Positions 1 through 5,930 of a DNA stretch of 12,357 nucleotides are shown here, one piece after another. The stretch is from Chloroflexota bacterium (GTDB taxonomy: Bacteria; Chloroflexota; Dormibacteria; Dormibacterales; Dormibacteraceae). Within the stretch, counting starts at the first letter, position 1, and each line of letters opens with the position of its first letter. A program made the position numbers and the translations under genes. The stretch is from NCBI GenBank assembly GCA_005880175.1, contig VBJR01000085.1, positions 1-12,357 of the forward strand, given 5' to 3'. The notes under the pieces are model-generated. The model was not told where the DNA came from and did no database searches. It saw only the letters and a list, made by a program, of their open reading frames with translations.

Positions 1-110
1 CCAGAGCCGAAGCTCGTCGCCACCCCCCGGACCAGCCGGGGCCGAGGCCATCGCAGCACACCGCCCCGGCTGGTGTCCAGCGGCACGTCAAGTCCGACGG
101 TCGTGGCCAT
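1..110 (-). CDS. Possible N-terminus of a minus-strand gene running off the left edge
   Basis: The minus strand is open from an ATG at 110 to the window edge, about 36 codons beginning MATTVGLDVPLDTSRGG. A GAGGA ribosome-binding-like motif lies about 5 bases before the ATG, and an in-frame stop lies further upstream, so the start would be here. Third positions are mostly G or C. No family is recognised and the rest of the gene is outside the window. A 12-bp inverted repeat falls inside it, so it may instead be non-coding. Confidence 0.27.
   Translation of the reverse strand, partial: MATTVGLDVPLDTSRGGVLRWPRPRLVRGVATSFGS
31..74. repeat. 12-bp perfect inverted repeat (hairpin)
   Basis: ACCAGCCGGGGC at 31-42 is exactly reverse-complemented at 63-74, leaving a 20-base loop. 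There is no T-run on either side, so a classic Rho-independent terminator is not supported. It could be RNA structure or a chance GC-rich palindrome. Confidence 0.4.
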
Positions 111-162
111 GCCGTCCTCGACCACGACGAGGAAAGGAAACCGCCCGCATTGTCCCTACATG

Positions 163-227
163 AGCCGGATTCCACCGACGGTGGCGGACGTGGCGCCGAG
201 TCGCCGACTGTTCGGTGGAATCCGGCT
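163..227. repeat. 16-bp perfect inverted repeat with 33-base centre
   Basis: AGCCGGATTCCACCGA at 163-178 is matched without mismatch by its reverse complement at 212-227. The whole unit is 65 bases and pairing stops sharply at both ends. It lies in a stretch with no supported gene. Perfect 16-bp terminal repeats around a very short centre resemble a miniature inverted-repeat element or two abutting insertion-sequence ends. An operator or a strong hairpin terminator is also possible, although no T-run follows. Confidence 0.6.
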
Positions 228-441
228 GAGGCGCGGGCGAAATCTCATTCGTTTGAAGGATGGTGCCGGCGGTCGCACGGACGTCAAGCTGAGAGTGGTT
301 GGCCGGTCCCGACCCCTTCCCCGGTATGCGGGCTGGGGTCGCCGGGACTCTGTCACCGTGGCGGGTGCCGGCGACCGCCACCGCCACCAAGATCATGGGA
401 TCGTCTTGGCCGCTTCCCGACCGGTCCCCGGAGGCCTGCGA

Positions 442-729
442 ATGGCGCTGGCGATGAATGACAAGGTCGTTGTCGAACGAGACGAGATGGACCGGCTCGT
501 GCTGATGCGAATGGATTTCGACCGGTACGAGGCGCAGGTCATTCCCGATCTGCGGCAGGAGCGCCTCGCGCTCTACCACGCGCTCAGGAGGCTGATCGAG
601 GCCGTTCGGGAGGCAGAGCACCTGCTCGAGCTGGAGGCGACGACCAGCTACCGTGGCGTCCTGCGCGCCGCGGAGCGGCTCCTCAGGGACCTGGAGCAGC
701 GTCGCGAGGAGGGAACCGGCGGCGGGTAG
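442..729 (+). CDS. Small charged coiled-coil protein, function unknown
   Basis: This 95-aa frame begins MALAMNDKVVVERDEMDRLV. The ATG at 442 is chosen because GGAGG lies 7 bases upstream (430-434); a second ATG at 454 would give 91 aa. Residues about 30-90 are rich in Leu, Glu and Arg with helical heptad character, suggesting one long amphipathic helix or coiled coil. There is no signal peptide or membrane segment. The open frame extends to position 73, but that upstream part has poor coding character. The stop lies only 17 bases before a sufB fragment with no terminator between them. I do not recognise a family. It could be an intact small cytosolic protein or the surviving end of a larger gene. 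Confidence 0.62.
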   Translation: MALAMNDKVVVERDEMDRLVLMRMDFDRYEAQVIPDLRQERLALYHALRRLIEAVREAEHLLELEATTSYRGVLRAAERLLRDLEQRREEGTGGG

Positions 730-746
730 AGGCGGCGAGGAGCTGC

Positions 747-934
747 TCGAACCCGGGCTCCCAGATCACGATGAAGTGCGGCCGTCTTCCTGATGGAGCC
801 GGGCGCCGCGGGCGACGTGCTCAGCGTCGCGTTCGCGGGCAGGGGCCGGCACCAGGACGCGGGCGGCAAGATGGTCCACGCCGGCCCCGCACCACCTGGA
901 CGATCACGTCCAGGTCGATCGCAGGGAGCTCGAA
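747..934 (+). pseudogene. sufB: Fragment of sufB (Fe-S cluster assembly scaffold), frameshifted
   Basis: SufB is the scaffold subunit of the SufBCD iron-sulfur assembly complex. Three frame segments join into a recognisable SufB core: GSQITMK (frame of 771), then AVFLMEPGAAGDVLSVAFAG and RGRHQDAGGKMVHA (frame of 784), then RTTWTITSRSIAG (frame of 771 again). These match the conserved SufB stretch typified by GS.TMKYPAV..., VLSVAFAG.GQHQDAG.KM and TTSTI.SKS in order and without gaps. The frame breaks fall near 780 and in a C-run near 886. The rest of SufB (about 400 further residues) and SufC, SufD and SufS are absent. It is a non-functional relic, recognised from memory of the family rather than by a search. 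Confidence 0.7.
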
Positions 935-1075
935 GAGGCCAACCAAGGGCTCCTCATGCTCCGTGCTGAGCTCGAAGACACCAGGCTAGCCACCACTCCG
1001 GTCGTCGAGCCCAGCGGTGAGATCGAGCCGGCGAGCAACGGCGGCGCGGTAGCCGTGGCCCGCAAGCAGCACTGA
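890..1075 (+). pseudogene. C-terminal fragment of an unidentified helical protein
   Basis: A frame without a credible start codon overlaps the end of the sufB fragment and continues to a TGA at 1073-1075. It reads HVQVDRRELEEANQGLLMLR and then AELEDTRLATT before a flexible tail ending KQH. The ELEE.N.GLL..AELED pattern resembles the linker coiled coil found before kinase or phosphatase domains in some actinobacterial signalling proteins, but no catalytic domain follows. I infer a truncated gene tail brought next to sufB by a deletion. An alternative is a real small gene with an unusual start. Confidence 0.35.
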
Positions 1076-1113
1076 GCGCACGACTGGCCCGCTGGCGGCG
1101 AGGAGACGCGAAA

Positions 1114-1145
1114 GAGGCGGGCCGAGCCACGCTCGGGCCCGCCTC
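1114..1145 (-). terminator. Hairpin terminator of the 1175-2044 operon
   Basis: GAGGCGGGCC-GAGC pairs with GCTC-GGGCCCGCCTC around a CAC loop with one bulged base. On the minus strand the stem is followed by TTTCG, a short T-run. It begins 30 bases after the stop of the last minus-strand gene, so it most likely ends that operon. It may also stop plus-strand transcripts. Confidence 0.68.
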
Positions 1146-1174
1146 TCCACAGCCGCCCGGTCCCGCGCCTGCGG

Positions 1175-1363
1175 TCAGGACCTCCGCGTGGAGGAGCCGG
1201 AGCGCTTCGACGGTCTTCCCCTGGCGTCGGTATTCGTGACTGAACGGTAGTGCGCCTGCGTCTCATCCTCGACGCGTTCGGCGACGTCGTACCGGTCCCG
1301 CTCGGCGGCGGAACGGTCGCTCCTTTGGGGGCGGAGCCGGCGGAGCAGGTGGCGCAGTCCCAT
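1175..1363 (-). CDS. Small basic protein, last gene of a three-gene operon
   Basis: The 62-aa frame starts MGLRHLLRRLRPQRSDRSA at the ATG at 1363 and ends at a TGA at 1175-1177. It is rich in Arg, Asp and Glu, with an Arg-rich N-terminus and a Ser/Arg-rich tail, and has no membrane segment. It lies 55 bases downstream of the 90-aa gene on the same strand and is followed within 30 bases by a strong hairpin terminator, which supports it as the last cistron. No good ribosome-binding site is visible: the nearest purine run is GGGAG, about 16 bases upstream. No family is recognised. Confidence 0.42.
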   Translation of the reverse strand: MGLRHLLRRLRPQRSDRSAAERDRYDVAERVEDETQAHYRSVTNTDARGRPSKRSGSSTRRS

Positions 1364-1418
1364 GGACCCAGTATGGCGGCTCCCGGTCATCCGAGCTCGC
1401 GGCTCTGGGCCACGGGGA

Positions 1419-1691
1419 TCAGGGGTGCTCGGGGGGCGTTTGTCGGAGGAGCGCCTCGGCGATCCGGTCGTCGCCGATGCCGTCGTTGAGGCGGCTGAGG
1501 GTGGCCAGGACGTCCTCCGCCTGACCCAGGACCGCGCCGTACACGTCCGAGGTGAGCTCCACGTCGGCCGGAGCCGCCTGCTGGACATCCCGGTAGCGAT
1601 CCCGGTCGTCCTGATAGCGCCAGGTCAGGGCTCCGAGCCGCTTGAGCTCGCCCTCGATGCGCTCCTTGTAATACCAGCCTGGTTCGGTCAT
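1419..1691 (-). CDS. 90-aa helical protein coupled to a receiver-like gene
   Basis: The frame begins MTEPGWYYKERIEGELKRLG. The ATG at 1691-1689 overlaps the upstream gene's TGA as ATGA, the usual sign of translational coupling, and AGGAGA lies about 8 bases upstream. The sequence is predicted to be mostly helical and acidic, with a possible helical hairpin and no signal peptide or membrane span. Coupling to a receiver-like protein suggests the two act together, perhaps as a partner or adaptor, but this is inference from position. The family is not recognised. Confidence 0.68.
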   Translation of the reverse strand: MTEPGWYYKERIEGELKRLGALTWRYQDDRDRYRDVQQAAPADVELTSDVYGAVLGQAEDVLATLSRLNDGIGDDRIAEALLRQTPPEHP

Positions 1692-2044
1692 CGACGCCGT
1701 CTCCTATTGCAAATCAGTACGCGAACTCTCAGGCCCAGACGCTCGAGCAAGTCATCGTGACCACGCGACACAACCGTGACCGGGATGTGTCGCGTCCGGT
1801 CGTCGCGTCGCAGCGCCACCAGGAATGGCGTTCGCTCCGAGCCCACGTGCTCGACGGCGAGGAAGATGACCCGAGGCTGGGTCTGCTGGGCGACGTCGAG
1901 AGCGACGTCCGGGTCCGACGCCTTGGTGATGTGGTATCCCCGGGCCTCCAGCCTCCTCCGGTGGGAGGCGAACCCGATGTCGTCGTCGTTCACCACGAGG
2001 ACGTTCTGCCGTTCAACACTGTGCCTGCCGGATCGGTCCACCAT
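1688..2044 (-). CDS. Receiver-domain-like protein lacking the phospho-acceptor Asp
   Basis: This 118-aa protein has the fold signature of a CheY-like receiver. NVLVVNDDD at 14-22 matches the first strand and acidic pocket, RLEARGYHITKASDPDVAL matches helix 1, strand 2 and helix 2, and RVIFLAVEHVG at 58-68 occupies the position of strand 3. There the usual phosphorylatable Asp is Ala63, the first pocket Asp is Asn19, and no conserved Lys is evident near the C-terminus. It is therefore probably a phosphorylation-independent pseudo-receiver. The start has AGGAG 7 bases upstream. No output domain follows; it overlaps the 90-aa gene by 4 bases. The Arg-rich last residues look unlike a receiver, so the C-terminus may be eroded. 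Confidence 0.75.
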   Translation of the reverse strand: MVDRSGRHSVERQNVLVVNDDDIGFASHRRRLEARGYHITKASDPDVALDVAQQTQPRVIFLAVEHVGSERTPFLVALRRDDRTRHIPVTVVSRGHDDLLERLGLRVRVLICNRRRRR

Positions 2045-2103
2045 CCTGGATCTCCTGACCTTCTCGCCTCCGGCAAGCCCGGACGGCGCACAGGAGAAGG
2101 AAC

Positions 2104-2265
2104 ATGCGCAACCTGGGACACTGGCGCTCCAGCCAGTACCACCACTCTACGGCCTCCATGGGGAACAGTGATGCTCAGGCCGGACGGATGAGCATCTGCG
2201 GGAACAATTCCGCCGGGCCCGGACCCGCTCCATACACGTCGGCATCGTCGATCTCCAGGCTGTGA
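2104..2265 (+). CDS. Possible small ORF with strong ribosome-binding site
   Basis: A 53-aa frame starts MRNLGHWRSSQYHHSTASMG, 4 bases after AGGAGAAGGA. It is rich in Ser, Gly and His and resembles no family I know. It could be an upstream leader ORF for the helicase. It overlaps the minus-strand candidate at 2175-2288, and the two are unlikely both to be real there. Confidence 0.3.
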   Translation: MRNLGHWRSSQYHHSTASMGNSDAQAGRMSICGNNSAGPGPAPYTSASSISRL

Positions 2266-2288
2266 TAGTCTGTGAGCAGCATTCTCAT
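2175..2288 (-). CDS. Possible 37-aa acidic protein
   Basis: From the ATG at 2288 the minus strand reads MRMLLTDYHSLEIDDADVYG and ends FPQMLIRPA with a TGA at 2175-2177. The acidic, protein-like composition looks more like real coding sequence than the antisense frame, but no ribosome-binding site sits at a normal distance: AGGAGG is about 24 bases upstream. It may be a gene remnant. The family is unknown. Confidence 0.33.
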   Translation of the reverse strand: MRMLLTDYHSLEIDDADVYGAGPGPAELFPQMLIRPA

Positions 2289-2318
2289 TCGAGGATGTGC
2301 GTTGTGGAGTCCTCCTCT

Positions 2319-2366
2319 GTTCTCGAACGGGCCCTCGACGTCGGGCCCGGGGAGAGGTTCGAGAGC
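2319..2366 (+). promoter_or_regulatory. Structured leader hairpin before the DEAD-box helicase
   Basis: GTTCTCGAAC at 2319-2328 can pair with GTTCGAGAGC at 2357-2366 (ten pairs including one G-U). Inside it GGGCCC at 2329-2334 pairs with GGGCCC at 2343-2348. The right side leaves GGGGAGAG (2349-2356) unpaired. The structure ends just before an ATG at 2371. Cold-inducible DEAD-box helicase genes often have long structured leaders, so a translational control element is plausible but unproven. Confidence 0.48.
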
Positions 2367-2464
2367 ACATATGGAGACTCTGAACTACTCTGTCAACCTT
2401 CAAAGAACTCGGCGTTGGTGACCGCAGCCGCGCCGCACTCACCAGGCAAGGCATCGATATCCCG

Positions 2465-3604
2465 GTGCCGGTCCAGATCGAGACCATCCCGCCCCTGCTC
2501 GGCGGTCGCGACGTCGTCATCGAGGCGCCGACCGGGTCCGGCAAGACCCTGGCCTACCTGCTCCCGATGGTGGAACGGCTGGCGCGCCAGGGACCCGGTC
2601 CGCGAGCCCTGGTGGTCACACCGGTGCGCGAGCTCGCCGCGCAGGTAGACGCCGTGTACCGCGGGCTGGCCGCCGGCCGCTCCGCCACCCTGTACGGCGG
2701 CGTGGGCTACGGCGCCCAGACCACCGCGCTCCGGCGGCGACCCGACGTCGTCGTCGGAACCCCGGGCCGGCTCCTGGACATGATCGAGCGCGGGCTGCTG
2801 ACGCTCTCGCACGTCCGCTACCTGGTGCTCGACGAGGCGGACGAGATGCTGGACTCCGGCTTCGCGCCCGCGGTCGAGCGCCTCCTGGCGCTGACGCAGC
2901 GTCCGCAGATGATCCTGGCCTCGGCGACGATGCCCGACTGGGTGGGGACGATGATCCGCCGTCACCTGGTGGATCCCGTCAGGGTCCGCGTCGCCGGCAC
3001 GGTGACCAGGCCGCGTCTGGAGCACGCGCTGGTCCGCGTCGAGCGGTCGGCGAAGCTCTCCACCCTGAGCCAGGTGCTGCGGCCGAACCGGGGCGTCATC
3101 GTTTTCGGGCGCACCAAGCACGGGGTGGCCAGGCTGGCCGGGGACCTCCGCAAGCTCGGGCACGACGCGGTGGAGCTCCAGGGCAACATGTCGCAGTCGG
3201 CCCGCGACCGGGCGATGTCGCTCTTCCGCTCGGGGCGCGGCGCCGTGCTGGTGGCCACCAACGTCGCCGCCCGGGGGCTGGACATCAGCCACGTCTGCCT
3301 GGTGGTGAACTACGACCTGCCCGACACGGCCGAGTCGCTCACGCACCGGGTCGGCCGCACCGCCCGGATGGGCAACGACGGTCGCGCCCTCACCCTCGTC
3401 ACGCCGGACGACGCCGTCCTGTGGCGGCGGCTCCGCAGCCAGGGCGGGCCCGACCTGCCCGAGCTCGACCTCGAGCTGCTCCTCGGGACCGGGAGCTGGC
3501 AGTACGCGCCCGCCGCCCTGCCCCATGGCCCTCAGGGCCGACCCGCGCCAGCCGGAGGGACGCACGCGCGTGCCCCGCGTCGCGGTCGACGGCGCGCCGC
3601 CTGA
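2465..3604 (+). CDS. DEAD-box ATP-dependent RNA helicase
   Basis: The protein unwinds or remodels RNA using ATP, in the cytosol. Numbered from the GTG at 2465, motif I APTGSGKT is at 21-28, PVRELA (Ia) at 53-58, GTPGR (Ib) at 98-102, DEAD at 123-126 and SAT (III) at 153-155, followed by VFGRTK (IV), ATNVAARGLD (V) and HRVGRTARMG (VI) near 294-303. A short Pro/Arg-rich tail ends the protein, so this is a minimal RhlE-like core helicase without a large C-terminal domain. The coding homology clearly extends upstream: FKELGVGD and the Q-motif region GIDIPVPVQIETIP start at 2399, but the frame has a TGA at 2381-2383 and no ATG or GTG. An ATG at 2371 (METLNYSVN) leads in with a one-base frame offset. 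The GTG at 2465 is the first ordinary in-frame start but would cut the Q-motif, so the true 5' end is uncertain. Confidence 0.95.
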   Translation: MPVQIETIPPLLGGRDVVIEAPTGSGKTLAYLLPMVERLARQGPGPRALVVTPVRELAAQVDAVYRGLAAGRSATLYGGVGYGAQTTALRRRPDVVVGTPGRLLDMIERGLLTLSHVRYLVLDEADEMLDSGFAPAVERLLALTQRPQMILASATMPDWVGTMIRRHLVDPVRVRVAGTVTRPRLEHALVRVERSAKLSTLSQVLRPNRGVIVFGRTKHGVARLAGDLRKLGHDAVELQGNMSQSARDRAMSLFRSGRGAVLVATNVAARGLDISHVCLVVNYDLPDTAESLTHRVGRTARMGNDGRALTLVTPDDAVLWRRLRSQGGPDLPELDLELLLGTGSWQYAPAALPHGPQGRPAPAGGTHARAPRRGRRRAA

Positions 3605-3794
3605 CGCCGTCGCCGTGCCGTCCACCGCCGCCACCGGGCCCGCCACGAGCGTGCCGTTCAGCCGACCGAAGTATTTCGGTTCGCGGCAGCGTGTCTGGGC
3701 AGTGGCTGGAGGCACTTCCGAGAGCCGCAGTGCACCCTCGCCGCGAAGATCGTGCGGATGCTCGCCCCGCAGGCGGGGTCGCGCGCGCCGCGCC

Positions 3795-3965
3795 GCCCTC
3801 CGGTACCCGCGGGCGTCTGCCCGTCCAGCAGCTGGGCTCCGGCAGCGAGCACGAACGGCGCGCTGGGGCTCCAGCGCGCCGTTCACCACGATCCGGCCGT
3901 CGGCGTCCAGGTCCAGCGCGCCGGCCAGCGAGAGGCCTTCGACCCACTCTTCGTGGGCGTGCGGT
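3795..3965 (-). pseudogene. Eroded minus-strand gene, family not identified
   Basis: On the minus strand HEEWVEGLSLAGALDLDADG continues RIVVNGALEPQ with G or C in almost every third position, a clear coding signature. After one frame change near 3858 the sense continues FVLAAGAQLLDGQTPAGTGG. No start, stop or complete domain is visible. The ALDLDADGRIVVN pattern recalls strand-turn-strand segments in several oxidoreductases, but this is too weak to name a family. It appears to be the remains of a gene broken by deletion and frameshift. Confidence 0.42.
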
Positions 3966-4084
3966 CGACCTCGCGCTGTCGCGTGTACTTGACCACGTGA
4001 TCCGGCCGCCGATGGCGTCGAGGCGGTGCCGACCCCGCCACGGCTGGCGCCGCCACGTCCCCGGAGGTGTACGGAGCCTGCCAG

Positions 4085-4109
4085 TGACCAGGCCGCGTTG
4101 GCCTGGTCA
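4085..4109. terminator. 10-bp perfect hairpin
   Basis: TGACCAGGCC at 4085-4094 and GGCCTGGTCA at 4100-4109 pair perfectly around a GCGTT loop. No T-run follows on either strand. It could be a terminator of high-GC type or a relic of a repeat end. Confidence 0.42.
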
Positions 4110-4306
4110 TGAGATCACAGGTAGTTCATCCGGCCGGCCATCGGAGCCTATCGACGCGCCCTTGGCCGCAGCCTGCTGAATGATGCAGCCTCATTCCCGT
4201 GCCTCTGGCGGACCGGCGCCCAGCGCGTCACCCTCCCACGCTTCACCAGCCCCAGCGGCCTCGTCTTCGGCACCGAGCCCGGGAAAGAGGGCTGGTCGAC
4301 CCGAGA

Positions 4307-4332
4307 AGGGCCGTTTGCGCACCAACGGCCCT
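4307..4332 (-). terminator. Terminator of the kinase/regulator operon
   Basis: AGGGCCGTT at 4307-4315 pairs perfectly with AACGGCCCT at 4324-4332. On the minus strand it begins 9 bases after the regulator's stop codon and is followed by TCTC rather than a long T-run, as is common in GC-rich genomes. Confidence 0.68.
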
Positions 4333-4340
4333 CTAAGCAG

Positions 4341-4997
4341 TCAGATTTCGACCAGGCCCTTGCGGACCGCGTAGAGGACGGCCTGCGAGCGGTCGTAGAT
4401 GTTCAGCTTCTCGTACATGTTGCTGACGTGGTTGCGAACCGTCTTCTCGCTGATCTTCAGCTTGTACGCGATCTGCTTGTTCGCCATGCCGCTCGCCAGC
4501 AGCTTCAGGATCTCGACCTCGCGGCCAGTGAGCCCGTCGTAGAACTCCTTCGGCGTCGTGGTCCCGGTCAGCATCTCGAGGACCCGGTTCGCCACCGCGC
4601 TCGCCATCACCCGCTCGCCGGCCATGACGGCCAGCAGGCTGGAGACGATCGAGTCGGGCCTGGAGTCCTTCAGGATGTACCCGCTGGCGCCCGCCTTGAG
4701 CGCCTGGATGACGTGGTTGTCCGCCTCGAACGTGGTGAGGAGCAGGACCTTGACGCCGGGGTAGGCGGCCGCGATCTGGCGCGTCGCCTCGATCCCGTCG
4801 AGGTTGGGCATCTTCAGGTCCATGAGCACGACGTCAGGCTTCAGCGATCCGGCGAGCTTGACTGCTTCCGCGCCATCGCCAGCCTGGCCGACGATCTCGA
4901 CCCGATCGTCCTCCTCGAGTAGCCGCGCCAGGCCTACGCGAAAGAGCGTCTGGTCGTCGGCGATCAGCGTGCGCACCGTGGTTGTGGTCGTGGTCAA
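4341..4997 (-). CDS. NarL/FixJ-family response regulator
   Basis: The protein is a DNA-binding transcription factor activated by phosphotransfer. The receiver domain (residues 8-125) has acidic pocket Asp14/Asp15, phospho-acceptor Asp60 in VVLMDLKMPN, Thr88 and Lys110, so all catalytic residues are present. A LuxR-type helix-turn-helix follows (about 155-218), with GLTGREVEILKLLASG and the recognition region KISEKTVRNHVSNMYEKL. The length of 218 aa is normal. The start is a TTG at 4997, supported by AAGGAGAT about 7 bases upstream; a GTG at 4976 is a weaker alternative. The TTG overlaps the kinase stop as TTGA, giving translational coupling to its cognate kinase. The residue run after the start is six threonines. 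Its target genes cannot be inferred. Confidence 0.96.
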   Translation of the reverse strand: MTTTTTTVRTLIADDQTLFRVGLARLLEEDDRVEIVGQAGDGAEAVKLAGSLKPDVVLMDLKMPNLDGIEATRQIAAAYPGVKVLLLTTFEADNHVIQALKAGASGYILKDSRPDSIVSSLLAVMAGERVMASAVANRVLEMLTGTTTPKEFYDGLTGREVEILKLLASGMANKQIAYKLKISEKTVRNHVSNMYEKLNIYDRSQAVLYAVRKGLVEI

Positions 4998-5719
4998 CTG
5001 GTTATCTCCTTGGCTGCCGTGGGGACGACAGCCTTGACGGTGGTTCCCCCGCTACCGGTACTGGTCACGTCCAGCTCGCCGCCGAGCAGGACGGCGCGCT
5101 CGCGCATGCCCATCATTCCCATTCCCAGCCTCCTGCCGCCCTCGCCGGGCGACAGCCCGCGCCCGTCGTCCTGCACCGTCAGCTGCACGCCGTCACCGTT
5201 GGCCGCCAGCAGGACGTCCACGCGGCCGGCGCCGCTGTGCATGCGGACGTTGTTGAGCGCCTCTTCGACGATCCGGTACAGGTTGTGCGCCATCGCCGCC
5301 GACAGCGGCGAGGGCCACTCGGACGACACCTTGAGCATCGAACGGATGCCGGTCGCACCCTCGAAGCGGAGCAGGAGCGCCCGCACTTGCAGCACGAAGC
5401 CGCTCTCCGTGGACGGCTCCTCGCGGAGGTCGTAGAGGACCTGGCGCAGGTTGTGCAGGACCGCTCGCGTGGACTCCTGCAGGCTGTCGACCTTCTCGAC
5501 CACCTGATGTTGGCCGGCCTGGTCGAGCTTGAAGTTCTCCATGTCGACGACCATCAGCGTCAGGATCTGCGCGACCGAGTCGTGCAGCTCGCGCGCCAAC
5601 TCGCGCTTGACCTTGCTCTCAGCCCGCCGGGCGAAATCCTTCAGCCCCCCGTCGCGCCCTGACCGCTGGCCATGGGCCGCCGTGCTGTCGAACTCCTCGA
5701 GCTCCGCTGGAAACGGCAA
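4994..5719 (-). CDS. Soluble NarL-type sensor histidine kinase (HisKA_3)
   Basis: This kinase phosphorylates the response regulator encoded immediately downstream. At 241 aa it consists almost only of the catalytic core. The H-box RELARELHDSVAQ has phospho-acceptor His46 followed by the dimerisation helices; the N-box NLYRIVEEALNNVRMHS is at about 146-162; the G-box begins DDGRGL at 184, followed by GMGMMGMRERAVLLGG and the last strand GGTTVKAVVP. There is no transmembrane segment, PAS or GAF domain, so it is cytosolic and its signal input is unknown, perhaps the short N-terminal 30 residues or a partner protein. The start is a TTG at 5719, the only in-frame choice after a TAG; AGGAGG lies about 11 bases upstream, slightly far. 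Both genes of this operon use TTG. Confidence 0.94.
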   Translation of the reverse strand: MPFPAELEEFDSTAAHGQRSGRDGGLKDFARRAESKVKRELARELHDSVAQILTLMVVDMENFKLDQAGQHQVVEKVDSLQESTRAVLHNLRQVLYDLREEPSTESGFVLQVRALLLRFEGATGIRSMLKVSSEWPSPLSAAMAHNLYRIVEEALNNVRMHSGAGRVDVLLAANGDGVQLTVQDDGRGLSPGEGGRRLGMGMMGMRERAVLLGGELDVTSTGSGGTTVKAVVPTAAKEITS

Positions 5720-5930
5720 GCGTGCGTGGCCCTCCTATGCACATGCCGCGCGTTCCCCCTCGCGGGCGGTAATCTCACACCTTCGAAAACCCAATCATAT
5801 CAAGAGGTCCGGTACCTTGCGAATCAATTGGACCGACACCCCTTCTGCTGGGCAATATGAACTAAACCGCTTGGGAAAACTCAAGTCAATGGTCAGAATT
5901 GACCATCTTTCGGGGAGCGGTGGTCCCAGA
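5720..5930 (-). promoter_or_regulatory. AT-richer promoter region of the kinase operon with a palindrome
   Basis: This stretch is clearly more AT-rich than its surroundings and has no coding signature. ATGGTCA at 5889-5895 and TGACCAT at 5900-5906 form a palindrome around GAAT, suitable for a dimeric repressor or activator. On the minus strand TTGACT, 17 bases and TTTAGT make a weak candidate -35/-10 pair just downstream of the palindrome, reading towards the kinase. The -10 match is poor, so the promoter assignment is tentative. Confidence 0.42.

Larger units (their letters stand above)
3605..4306. other. 700-base stretch without an intact gene
   Basis: No frame on either strand here combines a credible start, consistent codon pattern and recognisable protein. 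The region holds a hairpin at 4085-4109, a short palindrome CCGAAGTATTTCGG near 3664, and an eroded minus-strand coding stretch at 3795-3965 described separately. A further minus-strand piece near 3600-3685 (EPKYFGRLNGTLVAGPVAA) also has high third-position GC and may belong to the same lost gene. I see nothing supportable in 4110-4306. Confidence 0.5.

Noticed and set aside
1757..2191. Plus-strand frames of 131-144 codons
   Set aside because: They are antisense to the receiver-like gene, which has a good ribosome-binding site and ATGA coupling.
3664..3677. CCGAAGTATTTCGG palindrome as a regulatory site
   Set aside because: Short imperfect palindrome inside eroded sequence with no nearby start; chance is sufficient.
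2393..3889. 498-codon minus-strand open frame
   Set aside because: It is antisense to the DEAD-box helicase, whose motifs are complete on the plus strand; its composition is the typical Arg/Gly/His-rich shadow.
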